A DNA stretch of 64,000 bases from Lithodes maja. Lineage: Eukaryota > Arthropoda > Malacostraca > Decapoda > Lithodidae. Under the pieces are notes generated by a model. It searched no databases. It saw nothing but the letters and a program-made list of their open reading frames with translations, and had not been told where the DNA came from. Location of the stretch: NCBI GenBank assembly GCA_037953745.1, contig JBAKBP010000782.1, positions 1 to 64,000 of the forward strand, in the 5' to 3' direction. Within the stretch, counting starts at the first letter, position 1. Every line of letters begins with the position of its first letter. The translations under genes and the position numbers were made by a program. Shown here piece by piece: positions 29,959-40,576 of the stretch.

Positions 29959-30454
29959 TGGCGCAGTCAGTGTATTAAAGCCAGGAGATACGAGCCAAGA
30001 CCGGATTCTCAGCCAGCCATCTTGTAAGACCTCGCCTCTCCAGCCCTGGATATATCATTGTGCAGTGCTTTATAGTGCAGTGAAGTGCTTAAGAGTGTAG
30101 TGCAGTGCCTTTATTATATGTCCCATGTCATTTGTGCCCATTCCCAACTTGCTGTGAGGGTTATAGCCGCCGAAACATTGCTGGACAAGAGCGAGGAATA
30201 GCATACCCTCTCCCTCTAACATCTCCAGCAACACTGAAGCTACCACCCCTCACACCCTCCAGCTGTGCCGGTACATGCGCGCACACGGACACACGTACAT
30301 CGCTGCCAAGTCAACACGGTGGTGCCACGCCTACCGCACTCACTCACTCACTCTAGCACAGATAATTTCTTGCACTATTAAATAAACTGTTCCAGTTGTA
30401 CTGCACATTTTCATCGTTCCTGCAAGACTACAGTGTGTCAGCTATCAACCAATT

Positions 30455-31781
30455 ATGGAGGGAGATGAGCAGATTCATGGGGAGCCCAGAGACACCCCAC
30501 ACGACCATACTGGGGAGGGAGAGAATGGTGGAGCTACTGGTGGAGATAATGATGGAGATACTGTTGGAGTTGCTGGTACGGTGTACCAGTCAGTTCATTC
30601 CACTCCAACCTCTCCTCTCACCACCCCTCATTTTACTCCACCTCCCCAACCTTCCCCCACTTTAGCTCCCCTACACTATAGGGGGATGCCACCCCTGTCA
30701 CCACACCCTGCAAGTCTACAACCTACCACAAGTGCAGACCTCCTTCAGCTCATACAGTATATGGAGCAATGCAGACAACGGGACGACTATACCAGGAGAC
30801 AGGAGGAGGAAACAAGACGACGCACGGAGGAGGACTACAGGAGACAGGAGGAGGAAACAAGACGGACGCATGGAGGAGGACTACAGGAGACAGATGGACG
30901 ATGCCAAGTTCTCCGCCCTTGTCCAGGCTCTGGCCCAAATTACCCCACCTGCCGCCGCACCTACACCTACCTCAACGGGGACAACACCCAATTCCACAAC
31001 ATCCTCCACCCCTACAGCTCCACCTCCACCACAGAAGGCTATCACCCAGAACCCGCCGCCCCTTCGTGCTGATGCCACCTTCCAGGTTTTCAGAGAATGG
31101 AGGCGTCGGTGGGACGATTACTCTATTATGGTAGACTTATCTAAATTACCGAGGGAGAAACAACTGATCCAGATGCGGATGTGCTTAACCCTGGAGACAC
31201 AGCGGCTTTTGGAGCACACCTTAAGCATACCCCCTGACACCGACAAGACCGTTGATGCAGTCCTCGATGCACTTCAGGAGCACATCAAGAATTCTCGCAA
31301 TGAAGCTCTCCGTCGCAGGGACCTGTTCAGTTGCAAGCAAAAACAGGGCGAGTCATTCAACAACTTCTACGTCCGCCTCTGCCACATCGCCGAAGAAATT
31401 GATGTCTGCCCAGGGAACTCTTCAGCCTGCAAGGAGACCCAACTCAAGATGGTCATTCTGATGGGCATACATGACGAAGAACTTGTACAGAAGCTGCTTT
31501 CCCTCGACGCCACCCCTTCATTACAGGACATCGTCAACACTTGCCGTTCCTATGAGGCCACTCGAAGCGCTACATCAGCCATACGTGCCCCACCGTCCCA
31601 GGTTAACGCCGTGTCAGCGTACAAGCAGAACAAGCAGGTTAAGCAATGCGACAAGTTCTCCACATCGCAACAGTCCTTGGCGTCGGCTGCCGCCTGCCAG
31701 CGTTGTGCTCGCCGGCACGACAAGAACAAGTGCCCGGCTGAAGACTACACCTGCACTAACTGCGGCCGTCGTGGTCATTAG
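30455..31781 (+). pseudogene. gag: Gypsy gag, frameshifted and with an early stop
   Basis: The frame from ATG 30455 (MEGDEQIHGEP…) carries a Pro/Thr-rich stretch and a charged RRQEEETRR coiled-coil-like repeat. One extra G near 30864, in the second copy of a 48-base internal repeat, shifts the frame. Gag then continues in the frame listed from 30732: DATFQVFREWRRRWDDYSIM, a capsid-like segment with FNNFYVRLCHIAEE, and the zinc-knuckle region CQRCARRHDKNKCPAEDYTCTNCGRRGH. A TAG at 31779 falls between the zinc fingers; the same frame resumes at once with another finger (CRRCNHMGHYDKC). Gag packages element RNA in virus-like particles. The stop could be a point mutation or a readthrough site; mutation is likelier. 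Confidence 0.85.
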
Positions 31782-31835
31782 CCTAGGACTCCTGCTTGCC
31801 CTGCAGCCACCGCCCAGTGTCGTCGCTGCAACCAT

Positions 31836-32687
31836 ATGGGCCACTACGACAAATGCTTCAGATCTTCCAAGACGCCCGCCACACAGGACAACGCCGCTTC
31901 CTCCCACAACAAGTCTACAGCAAAGAAGACCACAAGTTGCCGACGTGTGGGATCACCTGTTCAGGCACCCACACTGACATCCATGAGTCTCACCTACAGC
32001 GGCACCACTAGAAAACTCCACATGCTTCCTGACACAGGTGCAGACATCACAGTGATCGGCCGACGACACCTCGACATACTTCGGATTCCTCTCAGCAGCC
32101 TACGACCTCCGCCTCCGACAACAACGCTCAACGCGGATGGCTCTGCAATGGCTCCTGCTTTGGGGACGTTTCATGCACAACTCGCCATCAGCAAACGCTC
32201 CTGTTCGGCCACAATCCAAGTCCGCGAGGGTGTTCAGACGCCGCTTCTGTCCAAACACCACTGTCAAGCATTGGCCATTATCTCAGCAGAATTCCCCAAG
32301 CCAATTCTACAGGTTAAACATATCTACAGGTGTAAGGAGCTACCCTTCACAGCCACCACATCACCTGCACAAGCCAAGGAGTTCTTTCTTCGAGAGTTCA
32401 AGGACGTTTTGGTCTCCAAGGAGGATCTCCAGACAGCTCCACTCAAGCCTATGAAGGGTCCCCCAATGCGGATCCACCTCAAGGACGATGCAGTGCCTTT
32501 TGCCATCTACACCCCGTGGCAGATCCCCTTTGCTTTCAGGGACAAAGTTAAGCAGGAGCTGGACTCGCTAGTGGCACAAGGTATCATCAAACCGGCCGGC
32601 GATGAACCTTCAGAGTGGTGCCACCCCCTCGTCGTCGTCGCCAAGCCCAACGCCGTATGCCGAATGCCGAAGTTCGCCTCACCGTAG
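31836..32687 (+). pseudogene. pol: Gypsy last zinc knuckle, protease and start of reverse transcriptase
   Basis: In the gag frame after the stop: MGHYDKCF completes the zinc knuckle, then comes aspartic protease KLHMLPDTGADITVIG with the catalytic DTGAD. This is followed by the tether to reverse transcriptase (PMRIHLKDDAVPFAIYTPWQIP, VKQELDSLVAQGIIKPA, SEWCHPLVVVAKPN). The frame ends at 32687 because of a shift around 32650-32680, after which pol continues in frame 32615-35230. The ordering protease then RT in one frame with gag fits mag-like or K02A2.6-like Gypsy lineages. Confidence 0.88.
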
Positions 32688-35230
32688 ACCTCACCAAGCT
32701 CAACTGCCAAGTTTTCCGCCCAGCCCACCCCTCACCGACGCCTTTCGAAGCGATCCGCAGTGTGGCCCCGCAGGCGAAATTCTTCACGACGGCAGACGCC
32801 CTGAGTGGATATTGGCAAATGGAACTTGCGGAGGAGGACCAGCATCTCACAACTTTCATCACTCCTTATGGCCGTTTCCAACACTGTAGAGGTCCAATGG
32901 GTTTCGCTGCGACAGGTGACGCCTTCTGCCTTCGCGGTGATAGGGCCCTCCAAGGGGTGCAAAATTGTGCCAAGGTTGTCGACGACATGCTGCTCTACGA
33001 CGAGGACTTCAACACACATCTTCAGCGTATCCATGAAGTGCTCATACGGTGCCGCGACAGTGGGATCACACTCAACAAGGACAAGTTCGTGGTCACCGCA
33101 CCCAGTGTGAACTTCTGTGGGTACACGCTCTCAGGTGAGGGCATCTCGGCTGACTCTGGCAAAGTCGGAGCGATCAAGGACTTCCCGACACCAGCCAACA
33201 TCACCGACCTTCGCTCCTTCATGGGTTTGGTGAACCAGCTGGCGGAGTTCACCCCCGACATCGCCACTGCCGCTCAGCCCCTGCGCCCCCTGATGAGCCC
33301 GAAGAGGTCGTTTATGTGGACCGCTGACCATGATGAGGCTTTCCGCCGGGTCAAGGCTGCCCTGCTCAGTCCACCCGTCCTGGCCCCATTCGACCCTTCC
33401 CTACCAGTGATTCTACAAACTGATGCGTCCCGCCTTAACGGTATTGGATACGCCCTCCTACAGGATCATGGCAACAACCGTCTCCGCTTAGTTCAGTGTG
33501 GCTCGAGGTTCCTAAGCGACCCCGAGTCCCGCTATGCCACCATTGAGCTGGAGATGCTAGCCGTGGTCTGGGCCATGTCCAAGTGCACGTTCTACCTCAT
33601 CGGACTGCAACACTTCACCCTCATGACGGACCATTGCCCCCTCATCCCCATCTTCAATAACTACACCCTTGATGCGGTTGAAAATCCCCGCCTCCAACGT
33701 CTGAAGGAGAAAGTCGCACCTTACCTCTTCACAGCCGTCTGGCGCGCTGGCAGGTTGCTCTGCATCCCTGATGCGTTGTCACGGGCCCCTGTCAGCCACC
33801 CGACGCCAGAGGATGAGTTAGCATGTGCCGACGCCACGGTTCACCTCAGGTCCCTCGTGACTGTCAACGCCGCCGCCACCGACGTCAACTCTCCTTCACA
33901 GGACGCAGACAGGATTCTCCAGGAACTCCGAGACGCAGCCAGAGCAGATACTGTGTACATCCGCCTGCGTGAGTGCGTTACTTCGGGTTTCCCCACCAAC
34001 CGCTACGACCTGCACAACTCTCTACTCCCATTCTGGAAACTCCAAGACTACCTGTCAGCAGATGGTGAACTCGTCCTGTACGGAGCAAGGGTTGTGGTTC
34101 CTGAAGCCCTCCGCCGCCGCACCTTGGCTCGCCTGCATGATAGTCACAGAGGCGTGGAGGCCACTAAGCGTAGGGCGCGACAGGCTGTCTTTTGGCCTGG
34201 CATCAACTCTGACATCGCCAATACAGTTCAAGCTTGTGAGCCGTGTCAGGTCTTACAGCCTAGTCAGCAGCAGGAACCCATGATCAACGACAACAACCCA
34301 ACTAGGCCTTTCGAGTCTGTTTCAGCCGACTTCTTCGCTGTGGTGTGGAAATCCTTCCTCGTCGTAACAGACCGACTCTCAGGCTGGCCCGTTGTCGTAC
34401 CCTGCAAAGGAGATACTACCGCTTCAAACACCATCAGGATCTTCTGCCGCTACTTCAGGGAAGTTGGTGTACCCCTCCGCCTACGTACAGATGGAGGCCC
34501 ACAGTTTACTAGCCGTGAGTTCCGGGACTTCATGGAGCGTTGGGGAGTCAATCACTTGGTCTCTTCCCCACACTACCCACAATCCAACGGTCATGCCGAG
34601 TCTGCCGTCAAGTCCGTCAAACACCTCATACTGAAGACGGCTCCCTCAGGCAACATCGACTGTGAGGACTTTGATCGTGGACTGTTGGAGCTCCGCAACA
34701 CCCCGAACTTCACAGGCCGCTCCCCGGCACAAATCCTGTATGGCCACCCACTACGGTCTTGTGTCCCTGCTCATCCCCAGTCCTTTGCAGCAGAGTGGCA
34801 AGCCAAGGCCGAGGACTGTGACCGCTGTGCAGCCGCCCACACTGCGCTGGTGCAGAGAAACTATGACCAGCACGCACGTCCCCTTCCCAGGTTGAGAGTT
34901 GGCACCACAGTGTGGATCCAAGACCCGACTTCTCACTGCTGGGACAAGGTTGGGGTCGTCATGGGCTGCGGCAGGTCCAGGGATTATGAGGTTCGTCTCC
35001 CCAGTGGTAAGATATATTGGCGGAACCGTCGCTTCCTCCGCCCAGTGAATTCCCCTGGTGTTGAACCCCTCCCCCATAACCCTGAGAGCCCTGTGTCTTG
35101 CACGGACCCAGAAAGAGAGTCCTTCACTTCCCCCATGGCTCCACGTAGGTCTGAAAGGCTCCTAAAAAAAGAGTCAGCTCGACAACGTCTTGCGAGCTTG
35201 AAGGGGGAGGGAGGTGTTGATATAGGTTAA
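32660..35230 (+). CDS. pol: Gypsy pol: reverse transcriptase, RNase H, integrase
   Basis: After the frameshift the frame starts with RLTVDLTKLN and is open for about 850 codons. Reverse transcriptase shows FFTTADALSGYWQMEL, TTFITPYGRFQH and the active-site VVDDMLLY. RNase H begins with ILQTDASRLNGIGYALLQ and ends with IPDALSRAP. Integrase has the HHCC finger (H..H in HDSHRGVEATKRRAR, CEPCQV), a core with Asp in SADFF, RTDGGPQFTS and Glu in GHAESAV, then a basic tail with a chromodomain-free end. Stop TAA at 35228 overlaps the 3' LTR start at 35215. This frame is free of lesions. The element copies RNA to DNA and inserts it; this copy would need intact gag from elsewhere. Confidence 0.93.
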   Translation, partial: PNAEVRLTVDLTKLNCQVFRPAHPSPTPFEAIRSVAPQAKFFTTADALSGYWQMELAEEDQHLTTFITPYGRFQHCRGPMGFAATGDAFCLRGDRALQGVQNCAKVVDDMLLYDEDFNTHLQRIHEVLIRCRDSGITLNKDKFVVTAPSVNFCGYTLSGEGISADSGKVGAIKDFPTPANITDLRSFMGLVNQLAEFTPDIATAAQPLRPLMSPKRSFMWTADHDEAFRRVKAALLSPPVLAPFDPSLPVILQTDASRLNGIGYALLQDHGNNRLRLVQCGSRFLSDPESRYATIELEMLAVVWAMSKCTFYLIGLQHFTLMTDHCPLIPIFNNYTLDAVENPRLQRLKEKVAPYLFTAVWRAGRLLCIPDALSRAPVSHPTPEDELACADATVHLRSLVTVNAAATDVNSPSQDADRILQELRDAARADTVYIRLRECVTSGFPTNRYDLHNSLLPFWKLQDYLSADGELVLYGARVVVPEALRRRTLARLHDSHRGVEATKRRARQAVFWPGINSDIANTVQACEPCQVLQPSQQQEPMINDNNPTRPFESVSADFFAVVWKSFLVVTDRLSGWPVVVPCKGDTTASNTIRIFCRYFREVGVPLRLRTDGGPQFTSREFRDFMERWGVNHLVSSPHYPQSNGHAESAVKSVKHLILKTAPSGNIDCEDFDRGLLELRNTPNFTGRSPAQILYGHPLRSCVPAHPQSFAAEWQAKAEDCDRCAAAHTALVQRNYDQHARPLPRLRVGTTVWIQDPTSHCWDKVGVVMGCGRSRDYEVRLPSGKIYWRNRRFLRPVNSPGVEPLPHNPESPVSCTDPERESFTSPMAPRRSERLLKKESARQRLASLKGEGGVDIG

Positions 35231-35563
35231 GTGCACACACAACATATATACAGAGTGTACACATGCCTTAATCATATTGCAACATACACACATGTACTTT
35301 CAGGGCAATACTATCATTGTTTAATAACCCATGATAATATACCGTACTCTGTAGTATCGGCAGCGTTGCACCAAATATATCCGGCACCGCTGCACATGTT
35401 TTCATCAGTAACATCCGGTCGGCACTCAGCATAGCAGTGTCACCCCAGCTCTGTATATCTTTGGCTAATAAGAACCTATAAACTTATCTCTGGACTTTTA
35501 TTCTACATCCTTGTGCAAGAAAGGATTATCAAGGTTGTTGTAGCTTCACATGACAACCATACA
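35215..35563 (+). repeat. 3' LTR of the Gypsy element
   Basis: This LTR is 349 bp with TG/CA ends and two differences from the 5' LTR. A purine run AAGGGGGAGGGAGG (35201-35214) directly upstream is the polypurine tract. Confidence 0.95.
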
Positions 35564-36521
35564 GAGTTGACGTCGGTGGCGGCGGCGTTAAGTCACGAGG
35601 GACCTGAGGTGAACCGTGGCGTCGGCACATGCTAACTCATCCTCTGGCGTCGGGTGGCTTACAGGGGCCCGTGACAACGCATCAGGGATGCAGAGCAACC
35701 TGCCAGCACGCCAGACGGCTGTGAAGAGGTAAGGTGCGACTTTCTCTTTCAGACGTTGGAGGCGGGGATTTTCAACCGCATCAAGGGTGTAGTTGTTGAA
35801 GAAACTCCAACAGTATCTCCATCATTATCTCCACCAGTAGCTCCACCATTATCTCCCTCCCCAGTATGGTCGTGTGGGGTGTCTCTGGGCTCCCCATGAA
35901 TCTGCTCATCTCTCTCCATAATTGGTTGATAGCTGACACACTGTAGTCTTGCAGGAACGATGAAAATGTGCAGTACAACTGGAACAGTTTATTTAATAGT
36001 GCGAGAAATTATCTGTGCTAGAGTGAGTGAGTGAGTGCGGTAGGCGTGGCACCACCGTGTTGACTTGGCAGTGATGTGCGTGTGTCCATGTGCGCGCATG
36101 TACCGGCACAGCTGGAGGGTGTGAGGGGTGGTAGCTTCAGTGTTGCTGGAGATGTTAGAGGGAGAGGGTATGCTATTCCTCACTCTTGTCCAGCAATGTT
36201 TCGGTGGCTATAACCCTCACAGCAAGTTGGGAATGGGCACAAATGACATGGGACATATAATAAAGGCACTGCACTACACTCTTAAGCACTTCACTGCACT
36301 ATAAAGCACTGCACAATGATATATCCAGGGCTGGAGAGGCGAGGTCTTACAAGATGGCTGGCTGAGAATCCGGTCTTGGCTCGTATCTCCTGGCTTTAAT
36401 ACACTGACTGCGCCATGTATGGTTGTCATGTGAAGCTACAACAACCTTGATAATCCTTTCTTGCACAAGGATGTAGAATAAAAGTCCAGAGATAAGTTTA
36501 TAGGTTCTTATTAGCCAAAGA
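35564..36521 (-). mobile_element. Partial inverted copy of the same Gypsy element, internally deleted
   Basis: Read on the minus strand it contains the last ~106 bp of the LTR (36521-36416), the primer-binding site and leader, and the start of gag. A deletion then joins gag (equivalent to about 30570) to RNase H (about 33650), and the copy runs on to the equivalent of about 33891, where it abuts the 3' LTR of the main copy. So two copies lie tail to tail. Sequence is slightly diverged from the main copy, so it is a related copy rather than an exact inversion. Confidence 0.88.
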
Positions 36522-36760
36522 GAATATTAATTAATATATTAATATTATATTAATATACGAGAGTATATTAGTCATTACGAGAGTATTATATAAATCCTAT
36601 GTTCGTGTACACTGCAAACCGCAAACAATTCCTGTAGAGGAAGACATATGCATCCGGGGGAGAAAAACATAAAAAGGTTATTATCATAACTTACCATGAC
36701 ATGTATGTATTATTTTATAACTACAAAAGGTGTTTAACATGCATACTCTTGTTTCTACAG
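36522..36760. other. AT-rich remainder of the MADF-gene intron
   Basis: ATTAATATATTAATATT-type sequence, then ordinary intron-like sequence ending in the acceptor CTCTTGTTTCTACAG at 36760. Confidence 0.6.
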
Positions 36761-37347
36761 TTCAGTGAGACGCGGGAGGCGCTGCGGGAGGACATGTCAC
36801 GCCTGGTGACATCCATGGCTGTGAAGGAGGCCAAGTATGCACAGTTCGTGGGGTACTTGGAGCAGCAGCTCGAGAGGCTCCCTGACGCTGTAGGGGAGGC
36901 ATTGTCACGGAGGATTATGCAGCAAGTCCTTCAGGCCAGGGATGAGGTCAGCCTCTACACGGCACCCCAGATGGCGATACCACCAAACCCCCCGCAGATA
37001 CTCACCACACCACCAGGCCCCCCCAATTGCACATCACACCACCAGGCCCCCCGCAGTTGCACACCACACCACCACAGATGCAACCCCAGCCAGGACCGTC
37101 ACGCATGCAAGCAGCCTTCAACAGCCCCACATTCTCAGAGATGCTGGCGGGTACATCATTCAGGTCTCCTGCACATGCACATGAATGGTGGGTGGGGGCG
37201 ATGACCCCTACACATGGCGCCAACATACCAACACCGGTTCCTTCAAGCCCATCTACTAGTAGGCCGGCAACACCAGGGAACTTCATATATAGAAGGTTGA
37301 ACACGCAAGTCAACACCCCCAGGCCTGGGGATGACGAAAATGTGTGA
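36761..37347 (+). pseudogene. Last exon of the Harbinger MADF-type gene, frameshifted
   Basis: After a good acceptor (CTTGTTTCTACAG) the frame gives REALREDMSRLVTSMAVKEA and YAQFVGYLEQQLERLPDAV, an amphipathic helical segment likely used for dimerisation. A Pro-rich region (PPNPPQILTTPPGPP) follows. A run of seven C at about 37018-37024 shifts the frame. The +1 alternative continues the same Pro-rich repeat (PPGPPQLHTTPPQMQP), then FSEMLAGTSFRSPAHAHEWW, and ends at 37345. Convergent with the transposase gene, whose end is 0.74 kb away. The C-run could be a sequencing error or a true lesion. Confidence 0.7.
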
Positions 37348-38082
37348 AACCTTTGGGTATAATAATAAAGTCGTAAACCCCCCAGTGATGGGAATGACGA
37401 ATTTATGTAATACTATGTCTACACATCAAATGAATATGTATTATTATGTCTATACTTTCTGCTATATATTAACATGCTATATTACTTTCTGCTATATATT
37501 AACATGCTATATATCTATGTTTCTGATAATAATAAACTATGTGCCTCCAACTGTTGTTTTGGATCCAAAATTTATTATTAGAGTTTATCTGTTTATATTA
37601 TCAACAAAGGTTCCTTTTATAAACGTGGAAATGACTTGTCAACAGAGAAAAAAATTATAAGTTAATATGAATTCAAGTTGTGTTATGAATAATATTGATA
37701 TTAACATCAATAATGAAGAGAGAACAAATACCATATAATATGAATGAAATAGGTTTCTGGAATAATATTGATATTAACATAAATAATGATGTGGAATATA
37801 TGCAAAGGATATATGATGACAAATAATAATATACAGATTGATATCCAACATGTAATATAAATAAATGCAAGATATAAATTAAATAGAATATATTAAACAT
37901 TATGAAACGACATAGACAAAGATGAACACCATAATATATGAGACTTTATAAAATTCGAATAACATATAGATAATATATATTAATGAGGTAGAATTGATTT
38001 TAAAAATGATTAACAACAGAATATAAATATCTGAACTACAATAATATTAATAACAGCAATGGCAACATATGGATACATACCT
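37348..38082. other. AT-rich spacer between the two convergent Harbinger genes
   Basis: No ORF of note. It holds a short direct duplication (CTATATATTAACATGCTATA, about 37460-37512) and paired repeats with AATATTGATATTAACAT. Likely 3' UTRs of both genes. Confidence 0.6.
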
Positions 38083-38297
38083 TTATATCATGTCGTTCTG
38101 CCAGGGGACACTGCCCCTGGGTGATGAGCAGTAGTCGGTGAGGTGCTGGCGTTGTCTCTTGGCCTGGGCTGTCACGACATTCCCGGATAGTCTCTGGAGG
38201 GGATTCAGCATCTCCGGCTCCTCCCTCTGTGACGCATGTCGAGTGTGAGCATGCTGAACAGAACGCCCAGTCATGCCCCACTCTCGCTAGGATCGTC

Positions 38298-40017
38298 AGG
38301 GCAGGAACTTTGGCTGTAGTCTGTGTAGAGTTTCCTAACTTAGTTTATGTGAGCCGTTGTACTATAAGTATTATGAATATGTATTTTGTTTTCATCTGAG
38401 TCAACGAGTTCTATTTTATATCATTAGTTATAAGTATTATGTATAAAACTTATTTGTAATGATGAGAGGAGAGAGAGAGATTACGTAACGGGGGCCAGTG
38501 AGTGCGCCATGCGGCAGGTGGGCCTAACTCACTAGCACTCCCCTCCTCCCTCCTCCCTCCTCCCCCTCAGTGCGTGGGAAAGCCTTTGTCTATCCCAGAT
38601 TGAGAGAGAGAAGTTACGTAATGATTGTCAGTGGGCGGTCCTTAGTAGTTTGCGTTGGGCTCACTAGAGAGCCGAGTATAAAAAGGGAAGTCTCGCCACA
38701 TTTTCTTTAGAACTCATTAGGCAGAGCGACTTCTCATATCCCTTGCTAACTATACATATTCTTCTGACTGATGTGAACTTTCTCTACTATCTGTACCGCC
38801 TTTCTTCCTCTTTTCCCGACCTTTTTTAACCTCAATGATCCCGTTGGTGCAGAGTTAGTCAGCCAACGTATTATCGCTTGAGTTTTCACGAAATATATGC
38901 CTATTAGATAGCCTATTTTGGAAGGGTCAACTTAGAATAGGATTGATTAATGTTTGTTGCACTCGTATATGCATTTCCCTGTGTGTGATTATTAGTGTTC
39001 CTGTTTTCTGCTGGTCTAAGTAATGCTAGACTGGGATAAGGCTACTGGTGTTGTGATTCCCGATGTGTATTAGGTTTTGTTGAACCTGTACAATCGCAAC
39101 GGAGACGTGGGAAGCTTAGGTGGTCTTTCTGACTGTGTACCTTGTGAGTTTAGCACTGTGTTGCGAGTGAGGGCTTTTGCCTCTGCCACCCAACACTGTG
39201 CTAACTCGTTTGCTTTGACTTTGAGAGGATCGCCAGGAGAGAACCAGATACTAGCGATCTGGATCTCTCAAGAGAGCATCCCGTCAATTAACGTAATTTG
39301 GCCGCACAGCCTTAAGGACCTCGCTAGGCTACGAGCCGCTTGCTCAGCCATTGTTTCCTAGCCTACTACATCCCAGCTAGACTTTGCTCGATCAGCAGAT
39401 ACAGAATAGTATTGAAGCTTTCCTTATGTATGATATTGTTTATGCACTATTGATTTCATGTGTGGCACGCTTAGTTACTTTAGTGATTAGTGGCCCACGA
39501 GCACAATCCGAGTAGGCTATTGCCGGTGCATTGGCGGAGTACTCCTTTTTAATGTTTGCCATTTACTATTGCCTATTCTTATAATTCTTCTTATGTCAAT
39601 TTAAACCTTTAATAATATTTAATTGCCAGTGTGTTGCTTATTGAATTGCTGTTCAAAATCCGATACGTACTTCTTACGAGCATCCGAGAAGCATCTAACT
39701 TTTTCAGAAGATTCCTTGCTCGATGCTTAAGGACTATTGATTAACGTAACGTAATAGTGCCGATCCGAAGTAGAGGGTGGAGGACTTCTTAAGTTCTTAG
39801 TCAAGGGTGGATTACTTCGGCTTCGGCCAACACTATTCTTTGGTGTTGTTGTTTCTTACTTCTTTGTTTGATTGTTGACCAGACTAGATAATTCCTGTCT
39901 CTTTATTAGTCTGTTGTGGAACACTAGTACCGAGTTCTTGTATACCCCGTTATAGCAGATCGAACTCTGGAGGGTATTGGTGTTTTTTGTTCGGCTGGCA
40001 GTACTCTGGGGTTGGGA
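38298..40017. mobile_element. 1.7-kb insertion in the transposase gene, probably a solo LTR or promoter-bearing element
   Basis: The segment separates two halves of transposase exon 2. GGATCGT occurs at both junctions (about 38291-38297 and 40011-40017) and is a possible target duplication, though 7 bases is long for an LTR element. Inside is a clear TATA box, GAGTATAAAAAGGGAAG (38674-38690), followed by an initiator-like region, and a GA run at 38466-38478. A 95-codon ORF (39077-39361, plus strand) is of unknown kind. No repeats at the ends are obvious. Solo LTR is my best guess; the family is unknown. Confidence 0.5.
39077..39361 (+). CDS. Unrecognised 94-residue ORF within the 1.7-kb insertion
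   Basis: The ORF lies about 390 bases downstream of the TATA box. It has no signal peptide, zinc finger or known catalytic motif that I recognise; one block is GSPGENQILAIWISQESIPS. It uses ATG-less or weak start context and may be chance. It does not resemble the adjacent transposase. Confidence 0.25.
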   Translation: MLNLYNRNGDVGSLGGLSDCVPCEFSTVLRVRAFASATQHCANSFALTLRGSPGENQILAIWISQESIPSINVIWPHSLKDLARLRAACSAIVS

Positions 40018-40576
40018 TCGTGTGTTTCCGTTGTGGCAGCGAGCCGTACTCGAGTCCTGTTTGAGAGCCCTTATGTACCCGAGTGCCAGGTCGTAACACC
40101 TCCAATCCCCAGGGATGATAGCATGCGTCTCAGGGTCCTCCTCGTCCGCTAGGTTGGCGTGGTGATTAGGGTACCTCATCCGCATAAGGTTGTGCATGCA
40201 GCAGCACGCCATAACCACAGACTCAACACAGGACGGGTGGAGGGGAATGTTGCTGTGGAGGCACCTGAACCTGAATTAGGGAGGGAAAGAGCATGTATAT
40301 TTAAACACTGACTAGTATAATTCATATTAAATAGGGAAATAATGGTTAGGATCATGTATAGTTAAAACTCGACTTGCAGACGTGGACGACTCACAGCCTG
40401 TGGATGTGGGGGAGATGTATTAATCCATATTAATTATAGGGAGAATGGTTACGAGCATAGGGAGAATGGTTACGAGCATGTATAATTAATACCTGACTAG
40501 TAAACTTCACGTTAATAGGGTGCCATCAACGATACCTGTATTTATGGTCAAACATGTCATATAATCATACACATAC

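Larger units (their letters stand above)
29610..35563 (+). mobile_element. Ty3/Gypsy LTR retrotransposon inside the Harbinger MADF gene
   Basis: This is a 5954-bp element with two 349-bp LTRs, a primer-binding site starting TGGCGCAGTCAGTG at 29959, gag, and pol in the order protease, RT, RNase H, integrase. LTRs differ at only two sites (near 29721 and 29738), so it is recent. No target duplication can be read because the 3' LTR runs straight into a partial inverted copy. Coding integrity is poor: two frameshifts and one in-frame stop. Confidence 0.95.
38083..40270 (-). pseudogene. Harbinger transposase exon 2, split by a 1.7-kb insertion
   Basis: Exon 2 starts at 40270 after acceptor CCTAATTCAG; exon 1 plus exon 2 read through the junction as MASR-FRCLHSNIPLHPS. 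VVMACCCMHNLMRMRYPNH and HAIIPGDWR follow, the usual C-terminal region of PIF/Harbinger transposases. After about 40024 the frame runs into inserted DNA. Beyond the insertion, 38281-38083 restores the frame: AKRQRQHLTDYCSSPRGSVP ending WQNDMI and stop TAA, a typical family C-terminus. A TAG lies just inside the resumed exon. The intron (40271-40576) is 306 bases. The gene is dead in this copy. Confidence 0.82.

Noticed and set aside
31614..32862. Numerous minus-strand ORFs across the Gypsy element
   Set aside because: They are antisense shadows of GC-rich gag and pol.
36701..36760. ORF extension upstream of MADF exon 3
   Set aside because: A polypyrimidine tract and AG acceptor at 36760 fit an exon start better than upstream coding.
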